This document shows, piece after piece, positions 1 through 5,767 of a stretch of DNA of 5,767 nucleotides (positions are counted from its first letter, which is position 1; each line of letters opens with the position of its first letter). A program made the translations under genes and the position numbers. This DNA comes from Actinomycetota bacterium (GTDB taxonomy: Bacteria; Actinomycetota; Actinomycetes; Nanopelagicales; Nanopelagicaceae), in NCBI GenBank assembly GCA_009702465.1, contig WLHY01000060.1, positions 1 to 5,767 of the forward strand, given 5' to 3'. The notes below the pieces were generated by a model, which worked only from the letters and a program-made list of their open reading frames with translations, did not search any database and was not told the DNA's origin.

Positions 1-747
1 AAAGCCCAAGGTGCTTCGATTTAGCAGCCACCAAACCATTATTACCGCTGCTAATGAGATAAAAATACCGATGTGTATTCGTTGCTCAACACCAAATAAC
101 TTGGGCAATTGTGCACTTGGATTTACCTCTGGAGCAATTGGATCAAAACGTTCTGGTCGAAGAAATGTCTTTGTTTTTAGTAACCACAAAATAAACAAGG
201 CCGCTACATAATTAAGCATGATGGTGACAATCACCTCATGAGCACCTGTCTTTGCCTTTAGCAATCCAACTACACCACCAAACAAGCCAGCGAAAATAAC
301 TCCTGTCACCAAAGCTAAAGTCACATGTAGTACTGGATTAAACTCATAACGGAATCCAATATAAGAGGCACCGATTGCACCAAAGATAAATTGTCCTTGA
401 GCGCCAATGTTAAATAGACCAGATTTAAATGCCAGCGCTACTGATAAACCTGCCAAAATTAATGGTGTCGTTGTAACAATTGTTTCTGACATTGGATAAA
501 AGCCTTGTTGCCAACCAGATTCTCGAGCTAAATTAATATCAAATATCGAACCTTGAAAGATTGCTAAGTAGGAATTCCCAATTTTGGCACCTGCTGCAGT
601 TAAAAACTTTCCAGGTGATTTAATCTGATTCATTATCTCTGAATCAGTCAAGACAATTACAACACCACCTAAAAAGAATGCTGAGATAAATGCTAAAAAT
701 GGCAGTAAAACTTTGCCTTGGATACTTGCGAAGAATTTATTTATCAT
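1..747 (-). CDS. Nucleoside-type ABC importer permease, first 249 residues (3' end outside window)
   Basis: This is an inner-membrane permease subunit of a BPD_transp_2-family ABC importer (NupB/NupP or YufP-like), expected to form half of the channel that takes up nucleosides. Translation from the ATG at 747 stays open to the window edge. It shows a hydrophobic N-terminal segment (about residues 13-33), a roughly 55-residue external stretch, then membrane segments near 90-108, 118-135, 140-162, 171-190 and 225-242. The family-typical motif GLFNIGAQGQ lies at 110-119 and GAHEVIVTIMLNY at 168-180; the latter is in the region expected to contact the ATPase. The sequence ends at RSTLGF, so the final transmembrane part is missing. 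The start overlaps the ATPase stop as ATGA (4 nt), with no strong Shine-Dalgarno site, so translation is probably coupled to the ATPase. The family is clear; the nucleoside substrate is inferred from family and neighbours. Confidence 0.93.
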   Translation of the reverse strand, partial: MINKFFASIQGKVLLPFLAFISAFFLGGVVIVLTDSEIMNQIKSPGKFLTAAGAKIGNSYLAIFQGSIFDINLARESGWQQGFYPMSETIVTTTPLILAGLSVALAFKSGLFNIGAQGQFIFGAIGASYIGFRYEFNPVLHVTLALVTGVIFAGLFGGVVGLLKAKTGAHEVIVTIMLNYVAALFILWLLKTKTFLRPERFDPIAPEVNPSAQLPKLFGVEQRIHIGIFISLAAVIMVWWLLNRSTLGF

Positions 748-2237
748 TTCACGCCCGCCATCATTAATCCCAATTTTTCGCGGGTTACATCTGATTTTAC
801 TATTCCAACAATCTCACCCTTATAAATTACTGCGATGCGATCTGCTAATGCAATAACCTCATCAAGTTCGGTACTAAATAATAAAATCGCCTTATTGGCA
901 GCTCGTTCTGCTAGTAAACGGTTGTAAACAAACTCAATTGAGCCAACATCTAAGCCACGGGTTGGTTGTGAGGCTATAACTAGCTTTACCGATCTTGAAA
1001 GCTCTCTGGCTAGAACTACCTTTTGTTTGTTGCCACCAGATAAAGATGATGCCGTGTCATAGATACTTTGGGTGCGAACATCAAACTCTTTAATCAAACG
1101 TTGAGCATTATCTTTGATGTACCCCATATCCATCACACCTCGTGATGCAACTGGTGGAAACTCATGAGTATCTAAGATTAAATTTTCGGCGATGCTAAAG
1201 GAGCCGATCAAGCCATCTAGCTCTCTAGACTCTGGAATATAGGCAACCCCTGTTTGCAGGGTTTGGCTCACACTTCTTCCAAGTATTTCATCGGAATCTA
1301 ACTTGATCGAGCCTGTTACATGGGGCTCTAAATTTATGATTGCTCTGGCTAATTCTGATTGACCATTACCTTGCACACCAGCAATCGCAAGTATTTCACC
1401 CGCCTTAATCTCGAGAGATAGCTCTTTAACTATTTTTCGACCAGATGTATCAAATATATTTAGATCAGAAATCACCAGCATATTGCTTCCAGCATTTACC
1501 GCTGATTTATCTGGGATTAAATCAACCTCTCGGCCAACCATCAAACTGGCGAGCTCCTCCTGAGAGGCTGTTGGTGCAACAGATCCAACAACTTTTCCAC
1601 GACGAATAATGGTGATCTTATCTGCAACCTCTTTTACCTCGCGCAATTTATGAGTGATGAAGATAATTGACCGACCCTTTGCCCGCAAGGCGCGCATCAT
1701 ATTTAGTAGCTCATCAGTTTCTTGTGGTGTCAAAACTGCAGTCGGTTCATCTAAAATCAAAACCTTTGCGTCATACATTAAAGCCCGAATAATTTCTACC
1801 CGCTGTTGAATTCCAACCGGTATCTCTTCAATTAAAGCATCAGGATCTATATCAAACTTAAACTCATCGGCAATCTCTTTAATCTTTGATTTTGCTTGAT
1901 CAAGGGTCAGGATTCCACGCTTTGTTTGCTCATGCCCCAAAACAATATTTTCGGCAACTGTAAAAACTGGTACCAACATAAAGTGTTGATGCACCATGCC
2001 AATACCCAAATCAAGGGCATCAGCTGGTTGCAATATCTGAACTACCTTCTGATTAATTGAGATACTGCCAGCATCTGGTTGCAACAGACCATAAACGATA
2101 TTCATAAGGGTGGATTTACCAGCACCATTTTCACCAAGAATTGCGTGGATTTCACCATCAGCAACCTTTAAATCTATTGCATCATTAGCTATAAAGGAGC
2201 CAAATCTTTTGGTAATCCCCTTTAACTCTAATGACAT
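744..2237 (-). CDS. Nucleoside-type ABC importer, double-domain ATP-binding protein
   Basis: This 497-residue cytoplasmic ATPase carries two fused ABC domains, the usual size for the NupA/NupO (YufO) and RbsA-like class, and would power the downstream permease. Domain 1 has Walker A GENGAGKST (35-43), Q-loop Gln84, Walker B with LDEPTAVLTP (162-171, catalytic Glu164) and switch His196. Its signature is unusual, reading IPVGIQQ (139-145). Domain 2 has a Walker A without Lys, GVQGNGQSEL (287-296), an intact LSGGNKQ signature (399-405), a Walker B lacking Glu followed by QPTRGLDVG (424-432), and no switch His at STELDE. One composite ATP site therefore looks competent and the other degenerate, which is common in this class. 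The ATG at 2237 follows AGGAG (2243-2247) by 5 nt. The gene lies 98 nt after the binding-protein gene, behind two hairpins, and overlaps the permease start by 4 nt. Sugar importers are the main alternative, but the BMP partner favours nucleosides. Confidence 0.95.
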   Translation of the reverse strand: MSLELKGITKRFGSFIANDAIDLKVADGEIHAILGENGAGKSTLMNIVYGLLQPDAGSISINQKVVQILQPADALDLGIGMVHQHFMLVPVFTVAENIVLGHEQTKRGILTLDQAKSKIKEIADEFKFDIDPDALIEEIPVGIQQRVEIIRALMYDAKVLILDEPTAVLTPQETDELLNMMRALRAKGRSIIFITHKLREVKEVADKITIIRRGKVVGSVAPTASQEELASLMVGREVDLIPDKSAVNAGSNMLVISDLNIFDTSGRKIVKELSLEIKAGEILAIAGVQGNGQSELARAIINLEPHVTGSIKLDSDEILGRSVSQTLQTGVAYIPESRELDGLIGSFSIAENLILDTHEFPPVASRGVMDMGYIKDNAQRLIKEFDVRTQSIYDTASSLSGGNKQKVVLARELSRSVKLVIASQPTRGLDVGSIEFVYNRLLAERAANKAILLFSTELDEVIALADRIAVIYKGEIVGIVKSDVTREKLGLMMAGVK

Positions 2238-2261
2238 TTCTTCTCCTACTAATTTGCCGTT

Positions 2262-2300
2262 AAATAGAAACTGGGTGAGTTAGATTTCTAACTCACCCAG
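2262..2300 (-). terminator. Intrinsic terminator or attenuator between binding-protein and ATPase genes
   Basis: A perfect 14-nt inverted repeat (CTGGGTGAGTTAGA and its complement) with a 2-nt centre spans 2271-2300. As minus-strand RNA it can form about 13 base pairs around a four-base AAAU loop. It is followed by TTTCTATTT (2270-2262), an imperfect U-tract. It lies 35 nt after the binding-protein stop and 33 nt before the ATPase ATG. No clear separate promoter is visible for the ATPase. The likely reading is partial termination with read-through, or a 3' stabilising hairpin, giving more binding protein than transporter. Confidence 0.82.
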
Positions 2301-2313
2301 CGATACTACTGAC

Positions 2314-2334
2314 TGATCAACTTTTAGTCGATCA
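2314..2334 (-). repeat. Hairpin directly after the binding-protein stop codon
   Basis: The inverted repeat TGATCAACT / AGTCGATCA flanks a 3-nt centre. In minus-strand RNA it gives nine pairs, one of them G-U, with an AAA loop. It begins 1 nt after the TAA stop of the binding-protein gene and 13 nt before the terminator-like hairpin. It has no U-tract of its own. A role in mRNA 3' protection or in helping the second hairpin is inference. Confidence 0.55.
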
Positions 2335-2335
2335 A

Positions 2336-3367
2336 TTAACTGACTGGAACCCAGCCGCCTGCAATATCTACTCCTAGCTCTCTTACCTCTTTTTGAAGTG
2401 ATGCAGGAATCTTCTTGCTCCATGCAGGTGTAATTACATATCCAACACCCTTGTTCTTCAAAGTTCCGACATACTCTCTGTTTGAGAACTTGCCATCAAA
2501 GGCCTCTTTCACAGTTGCAAGTACGCCTTCATTTAGGCCCTTTAGTGCAGAAACTGGTGTAACAGATGCAAACTTCGCACCGGTTGCCATAACAGCGGCA
2601 TCAACCCAAATTACATTGGACTTCTTGCTCTTAACGCTATTACCAGCAGTTACTTCCTGCATTCCACCAGAGATTGGGAAGATTACATCTGCGCCCTGTT
2701 GCTCAAATGCAATTGAGGTAGCAAGAGCCTTTGTTGAATCAACAAATGAACCAAGGAAGGTACCGGTCTTAGTTGCAGTATTCCAACCAAGAACTTGAAC
2801 ATTCTTGCTCTTTACATCGTTGTAGTACTCAACACCTCTGGCAAAGCCATCCATGAAGATTGTTACAGTTGGAAGTTGGATACCGCCGTATGTAGCAACT
2901 TTTCCACTCTTTGACATGCCAGCTGCAAGGTAACCAATCAAGAATGAATTCTCATCTGTCTTGAAGGTAATTCCCTTAACATTTGCTGCACCTGAATTGT
3001 CATCAACGATTGCATACTTGATGCCAGGGTTTGCTGCTGCAGAGGCTTTAATTGCATCGGATAATGTGTATCCAACGCCAATAATTAAAGTACATTTCTT
3101 ATCAACAAAGCTCTTTAGATTTGGTACGTAATCTGCAGGTGATTTAGCAGGTAAGTACTCAACAGATGAAGCAAAGCCGCGTGATCGAGCAGCTAGTGCA
3201 CCTGCATATGAGGTTTGGTTAAATGATTTATCGTTAATGCCGCCAGTATCTAGCGCAACACAAACTTTTTGCTTAGTTCCGGCTGCTTGTGCAGCTGGAG
3301 CAACAACAACGCCAGCAACAAGTGTTGATGCGGCGATGATGCTTAAAACATGTAGTTTCTTGCTCAA
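2336..3367 (-). CDS. BMP/PnrA-type substrate-binding protein of the nucleoside ABC importer
   Basis: This 343-residue exported receptor belongs to the Bmp (Med/PnrA) family, whose characterised members bind purine or other nucleosides and deliver them to ABC permeases. Residues 1-28 form a Sec signal peptide: a basic N-terminus, a hydrophobic core, and AQA followed by AG as the likely cleavage site. No lipobox Cys is present. The mature protein opens with the family motif DTGGINDKSFNQ (40-51), including Phe49 and Asn50 where PnrA-like proteins contact ligand. Further family-like segments are IIGVGYTLSDA (95-105), YAIVDD (118-123), a GYLAAG segment (145-150), and GFARGVEYY (174-182). Cys36 and Cys92 are the only cysteines. 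The start is TTG at 3367: an AGGAGG site lies 5 nt upstream, an in-frame TAG lies four codons upstream (3377-3379), and the next in-frame Met is residue 151. It is the first gene of the importer set, behind a candidate promoter and ahead of two hairpins. Ligand specificity is inferred. Confidence 0.94.
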   Translation of the reverse strand: MSKKLHVLSIIAASTLVAGVVVAPAAQAAGTKQKVCVALDTGGINDKSFNQTSYAGALAARSRGFASSVEYLPAKSPADYVPNLKSFVDKKCTLIIGVGYTLSDAIKASAAANPGIKYAIVDDNSGAANVKGITFKTDENSFLIGYLAAGMSKSGKVATYGGIQLPTVTIFMDGFARGVEYYNDVKSKNVQVLGWNTATKTGTFLGSFVDSTKALATSIAFEQQGADVIFPISGGMQEVTAGNSVKSKKSNVIWVDAAVMATGAKFASVTPVSALKGLNEGVLATVKEAFDGKFSNREYVGTLKNKGVGYVITPAWSKKIPASLQKEVRELGVDIAGGWVPVS

Positions 3368-3372
3368 TTGGC

Positions 3373-3378
3373 CCTCCT
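3373..3378 (-). promoter_or_regulatory. Shine-Dalgarno site fixing the TTG start of the binding protein
   Basis: The minus strand reads AGGAGG here, a full match to the anti-16S core, with a 5-nt spacer (GCCAA) to TTG at 3367-3365. An in-frame TAG overlaps the site at 3377-3379, so no earlier in-frame start is possible. This supports initiation at the non-ATG codon. Confidence 0.85.
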
Positions 3379-3450
3379 AGGTAGGGTGTTTAGGTTGTGG
3401 GCTGACCCTATATGGAAGATTAAAATCAAGGTACGCAACGCCCAAACTGG

Positions 3451-3480
3451 ATTATTACCTTTTCTTTTCTCAGTAGTAAA
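3451..3480 (-). promoter_or_regulatory. Candidate sigma-70-type promoter for the binding-protein gene
   Basis: On the minus strand a TTTACT hexamer (3480-3475, four of six to TTGACA) is separated by 18 nt from AATAAT (3456-3451, five of six to TATAAT). Transcription would begin near 3444, giving a 5' leader of about 77 nt before the TTG start. The site lies in the only gap long enough for a promoter between the two BMP-family genes. The match is moderate and AT-rich sequence produces such hits by chance, so this is a candidate only. Confidence 0.4.
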
Positions 3481-3498
3481 CCCTTAATTAAGAGTTTA
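3477..3498. promoter_or_regulatory. 22-bp near-perfect palindrome, possible operator
   Basis: The plus strand reads TAAACCCTTAATTAAG followed by AGTTTA. Ten of eleven symmetric pairs match, and the inner ten bases CTTAATTAAG are a perfect palindrome. The single mismatch (pair 3482/3493) would be a G-U pair in minus-strand RNA. It overlaps the candidate -35 hexamer (3475-3480) by four bases, a position where a dimeric repressor would block RNA polymerase. Because the site starts only 24 nt past the stop of the upstream gene, it could instead be a weak RNA hairpin at that transcript's end. No U-tract follows it, so a standard terminator is unlikely. Confidence 0.45.
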
Positions 3499-3522
3499 AA
3501 GTTCTATGCGGAGAATCTGTAG

Positions 3523-4524
3523 CTAGGGCTTGATTTTCCCAGATTTCACATCGGAGACAATTGTTTGTATCCGTATAGGAAGTTTTTTACCGGTGATTAA
3601 GGCCACTGAGAGCCCGCCCTCGTTGATGCCATAGCTTCGACCATAAATGCCTTTATCTGCATCCAAAATATCTAAGATATTTTTATCAGCTAACTCAGCT
3701 GCAATCATCTGTTCGACTACAAAATCATATCTCTTCTTAACGACTAAGTACTGATTCTTTTTTCCAGCAGAGATATTTAAGAAGAATTGATCAGGTAGCA
3801 CACCTGAAATTAATGCTTTTCTTCCTCGATTATTCAAGCCGGCAACAGTGGAGATAACCAGATCAGATTTACTCCAGGTTGAAAATACTTGGTCATTGCC
3901 GGTTAAAACCAGCGCCTTAATATCTTCACCACTTGATTGATCAATCAACGCACTGCTTACCCTGATCTTTGAATTGATACTTCTTGCGCCTTTGGTAAAT
4001 ACGGCAAGATTTACAGCTGCCGATGAATCGGCCTTATCAGCGACAAAGGCAATCTTTCCACTCTTTGAAGCTGCGGCAAGTGCTGCGCCTGCAATGTAAA
4101 TACCTTGAGAGAGAGCAAAGGAGAGATTTGAGACATTGGTAAGTGCAACTGATTGATCATCGATGATGGCAAATTGAGTGTTTGGGTACTCATTTGCAAT
4201 ACGTTTTACCGTATCCGCATAGGCTGCGCCGATACAGATTATTAACTTGTAATTATTTTTTGCTAGAAATCTGACCCTGGTAATGCGATCACCCAATGTG
4301 CCATTGGTGATCTGTTCCCGGATATCTAGTGGATTGAGATTGTTCTTCTTGATCGCTCGTGCAATTCCCAGCGCGGCAAGATCGTTGGCGCCATTATCAC
4401 CACGACCACCCTCGGCATAGACAATCGCGATTTTGATCGGTGCTGCCTGTGCCGAGTTAATTGGCGAAAGTAAGGAGAGTAAAAGAATCAGAGTGATAAA
4501 AACTTTTTGGTTTTGCTTAGCCAT
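3523..4524 (-). CDS. Divergent BMP-family substrate-binding protein, translationally coupled to trpS
   Basis: This 333-residue exported protein is a second member of the Bmp/PnrA-like receptor family. A Sec signal peptide covers about residues 1-27, with AQA before AP as the probable cleavage site and no lipobox Cys. Family landmarks are [13 protein letters not shown] (36-48), [11 protein letters not shown] (94-104), FAIIDDQ (118-124), [21 protein letters not shown] (140-160), GVLPDQFF (241-248), [12 protein letters not shown] (263-274) and a closing VKSGKI (326-331). Compared with its neighbour at 2336-3367, the ligand motif carries Ala46 where that protein has Phe49, while the following Asn is kept (Asn47). 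The overall sequence is very different, so this is not a recent duplicate. Its ATG lies inside the end of trpS (8-nt overlap) with only a weak AGGT upstream, so translation probably depends on trpS. It may be an alternative receptor for the downstream importer or an orphan sensor. The family call is good and the ligand is unknown. Confidence 0.85.
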   Translation of the reverse strand: MAKQNQKVFITLILLLSLLSPINSAQAAPIKIAIVYAEGGRGDNGANDLAALGIARAIKKNNLNPLDIREQITNGTLGDRITRVRFLAKNNYKLIICIGAAYADTVKRIANEYPNTQFAIIDDQSVALTNVSNLSFALSQGIYIAGAALAAASKSGKIAFVADKADSSAAVNLAVFTKGARSINSKIRVSSALIDQSSGEDIKALVLTGNDQVFSTWSKSDLVISTVAGLNNRGRKALISGVLPDQFFLNISAGKKNQYLVVKKRYDFVVEQMIAAELADKNILDILDADKGIYGRSYGINEGGLSVALITGKKLPIRIQTIVSDVKSGKIKP

Positions 4525-5521
4525 TTGAGATCAGACCTAAAGCTGCATATGTATCAGCTAATGTCTTGCTTGCAACTGCATCGGCTTTTTCTGCACCACT
4601 CTTTAGAATCTGAAGTAGTTGCGCCTTATCGTTCATTAACTCCTCGGTTTTTTTACGGATTGGGTCAAGAGCTGCAATTACAACCTCAGCTACTGAAACC
4701 TTGAAATCTCCATAACCTTTACCGGCAAACTCAGCCTCTAAATCAGCAATTGATTTTCCAGAGAAAGCAGAGTGAATTGTAAGTAGGTTTGAGATTCCGC
4801 TCTTTTCAACTGGATCAAATTTAACCTCACGGCCAGTATCTGTCATAGAGGATTTAAACTTTTTCAAAGTCACATCTGGGCTATCTAGTAATTCAATTAC
4901 CCCAGCCATTGAGTTAGCGGATTTACTCATCTTGGCGGTTGGCTCCTGTAGATCATTGATCTTTGCCATTGATTTAATAATGTGCGCCTCTGGAATTGTG
5001 AAAACCTTTTGGTACTTGCTATTAAAGCGTTGCCCTAAATCTCTAGTTAATTCAATGTGCTGTCGTTGATCCTCACCGACTGGAACATTATTTGCTTGGT
5101 ACAACAAAATATCTGCTGCCTGCAAAATTGGGTAGGTAAATAAACCAACATTTGTTCGATCTGCGCCACCCTTTTGCGACTTATCCTTAAATTGTGTCAT
5201 TCGACCCGCTTCGCCAAAGCCGGTTAAACATTCAAGCACCCAAGCTAATTGGTTATGAGCTGGTACATGAGATTGCACAAACAAGGTACATAACTTTGGA
5301 TCAACCCCAACTGCAATTAATTGGGCGGCAGAGAGAAGTGTTCGCTTTGCTAATAACTTTGGATCAGTCTCAACAGTTAAGGCATGCAGATCCACAACGC
5401 AGTAAAAAGCATCATGGCTTTGTTGTAGATCAACCCATTGCTTAATCGCACCTAAGTAATTACCAAGATGAAATGAGTCATGGGTTGGTTGGATTCCCGA
5501 TAAAACCCGCTTCTTAGACAT
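4517..5521 (-). CDS. trpS: Tryptophan--tRNA ligase
   Basis: This cytoplasmic class I aminoacyl-tRNA synthetase joins tryptophan to tRNA-Trp using ATP and is essential for translation. At 334 residues it has the normal bacterial TrpRS length. The N-terminal GIQPT (9-13) is followed by the HIGH-type signature HLGN (18-21). Other family segments are ADILLY (136-141), [15 protein letters not shown] (148-162) and the KMSKS loop (197-201), so the catalytic Rossmann core appears intact. The C-terminal helical region, expected to read the anticodon, is present to the stop. The ATG at 5521 sits 2 nt after the stop of the CNNM/CorC-type gene; GATGAGAT just upstream is a weak ribosome site, so coupling is likely. 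The 3' end overlaps the next gene by 8 nt. No T-box or Trp leader is visible in the window, and the promoter must lie further upstream. Confidence 0.97.
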   Translation of the reverse strand: MSKKRVLSGIQPTHDSFHLGNYLGAIKQWVDLQQSHDAFYCVVDLHALTVETDPKLLAKRTLLSAAQLIAVGVDPKLCTLFVQSHVPAHNQLAWVLECLTGFGEAGRMTQFKDKSQKGGADRTNVGLFTYPILQAADILLYQANNVPVGEDQRQHIELTRDLGQRFNSKYQKVFTIPEAHIIKSMAKINDLQEPTAKMSKSANSMAGVIELLDSPDVTLKKFKSSMTDTGREVKFDPVEKSGISNLLTIHSAFSGKSIADLEAEFAGKGYGDFKVSVAEVVIAALDPIRKKTEELMNDKAQLLQILKSGAEKADAVASKTLADTYAALGLISNG

Positions 5522-5523
5522 TG

Positions 5524-5767
5524 TTAAATCTCATCTCGAGCGACTAGAACTTGACCTACCCGTTTGCCACTCATAGAGATAATTGTAAATCGAGCACCAT
5601 TTACTCGAACAACATCATGTTCAACTGCGATTCTTCCCAAGAAGTGCATTATGAAACCACTGAGTGTTTCATAAGGTCCCTCTGGCAGTGAGACACCAAT
5701 GCTCTCCTGTAACTCCTCTAGTGAAATCAGGCCATCTAGCTCTAGATCACCGGTACGTGGTGAAATC
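5524..5767 (-). CDS. CNNM/CorC (HlyC-like) membrane protein, C-terminal 80 residues only
   Basis: The reading frame is open from the window edge to a TAA stop at 5526-5524. Its 80 residues match the CorC/HlyC transporter-associated domain that closes CNNM-type proteins: [18 protein letters not shown] near the start, then [15 protein letters not shown], and [18 protein letters not shown] towards the end. In this family that domain follows a DUF21 membrane domain and a CBS pair, which would lie outside the window. Members are linked to magnesium or cobalt efflux, and the older name hemolysin is usually misleading. A CBS protein with the same tail but no DUF21 domain cannot be excluded from this fragment. 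The stop lies 2 nt before trpS, so the two are almost certainly co-transcribed. Confidence 0.88.
   Translation of the reverse strand, partial: ISPRTGDLELDGLISLEELQESIGVSLPEGPYETLSGFIMHFLGRIAVEHDVVRVNGARFTIISMSGKRVGQVLVARDEI

Noticed and set aside
11..211. Plus-strand open frame of 66 codons
   Set aside because: It lies wholly antisense to the permease, whose translation gives family motifs; it has no convincing ribosome site and no recognisable protein.
2415..2798. Plus-strand open frame of 127 codons
   Set aside because: It is the reverse reading of the canonical binding-protein gene, and its sequence shows no domain.
2412..3365. Four copies of TTCTTGCTC (2412-2420, 2622-2630, 2802-2810, 3357-3365)
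   Set aside because: All fall in the same reading frame and encode the recurring peptide Ser-Lys-Lys/Asn with the same codons, so protein composition explains them without a DNA-level repeat function.
3368..3444. Possible riboswitch in the leader of the binding-protein gene
   Set aside because: I compared it by eye with purine and preQ1 riboswitch patterns. The leader is short, has only a weak TAGGGT/ACCCTA pairing, and shows no conserved core I can recognise.
3477..3498. Palindrome read as an intrinsic terminator for the divergent binding-protein gene
   Set aside because: The RNA stem would be AU-rich and is followed by CTACTGAG with no U-tract, so the operator reading is preferred.
4011..4199. 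Minus-strand open frame of 62 codons
   Set aside because: It is an out-of-frame reading inside the divergent binding-protein gene, low in complexity and rich in Gln, Leu and Pro.
4507..4704. Plus-strand open frame of 65 codons
   Set aside because: It is antisense to the end of trpS and the start of the next gene, both of which are well supported.
5194..5445. Plus-strand open frame of 83 codons
   Set aside because: It is antisense to the trpS catalytic region and shows no family features.

Overview
The window reads as a compact, moderately AT-rich bacterial chromosome segment with every gene on the minus strand. Genes overlap or nearly touch: 2 nt between the first two, then overlaps of 8 nt and 4 nt. 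There is no mobile element, CRISPR array, rRNA or tRNA. Strong AGGAGG-type ribosome sites, a TTG start, and Sec-type signal peptides on the binding proteins would suit a small streamlined actinobacterium, for example the freshwater acI/Nanopelagicales group. That placement is inference from gene style and was not tested by a search.

Layout in the direction of transcription (right to left): (1) 5767-5524, the last 80 residues of a CNNM/CorC (HlyC-like) membrane protein, ending in its transporter-associated domain; (2) 5521-4517, a complete tryptophanyl-tRNA synthetase (trpS); (3) 4524-3523, a divergent BMP/PnrA-type binding protein that overlaps trpS by 8 nt; (4) a 155-nt gap with a 22-bp palindrome, a candidate promoter and a strong Shine-Dalgarno site; (5) 3367-2336, a canonical BMP/PnrA-type substrate-binding protein starting at TTG; (6) a 98-nt gap with two successive hairpins, the second resembling an intrinsic terminator or attenuator; (7) 2237-744, a double-domain ABC ATPase of the nucleoside (NupA/NupO-like) class; (8) 747-1, the first 249 residues of its BPD_transp_2-type permease, cut by the window edge.

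Genes 5, 7 and 8 form most of an ABC importer that by family should take up nucleosides: an exported binding protein, a fused ATPase and a first permease. The second permease usual in such systems would lie just beyond the left edge. The hairpins between binding protein and ATPase would let the binding protein be made in excess. The second BMP protein may be an alternative receptor for the same importer or may serve another role. It is probably expressed with trpS, not from the importer promoter.

The system is a recognisable transporter family, not a new one. The points most worth following are the palindrome over the candidate -35 element, the altered ligand motif in the trpS-coupled receptor, the absence of a lipobox in both receptors, and the Pro substitution in the first ABC signature of the ATPase.
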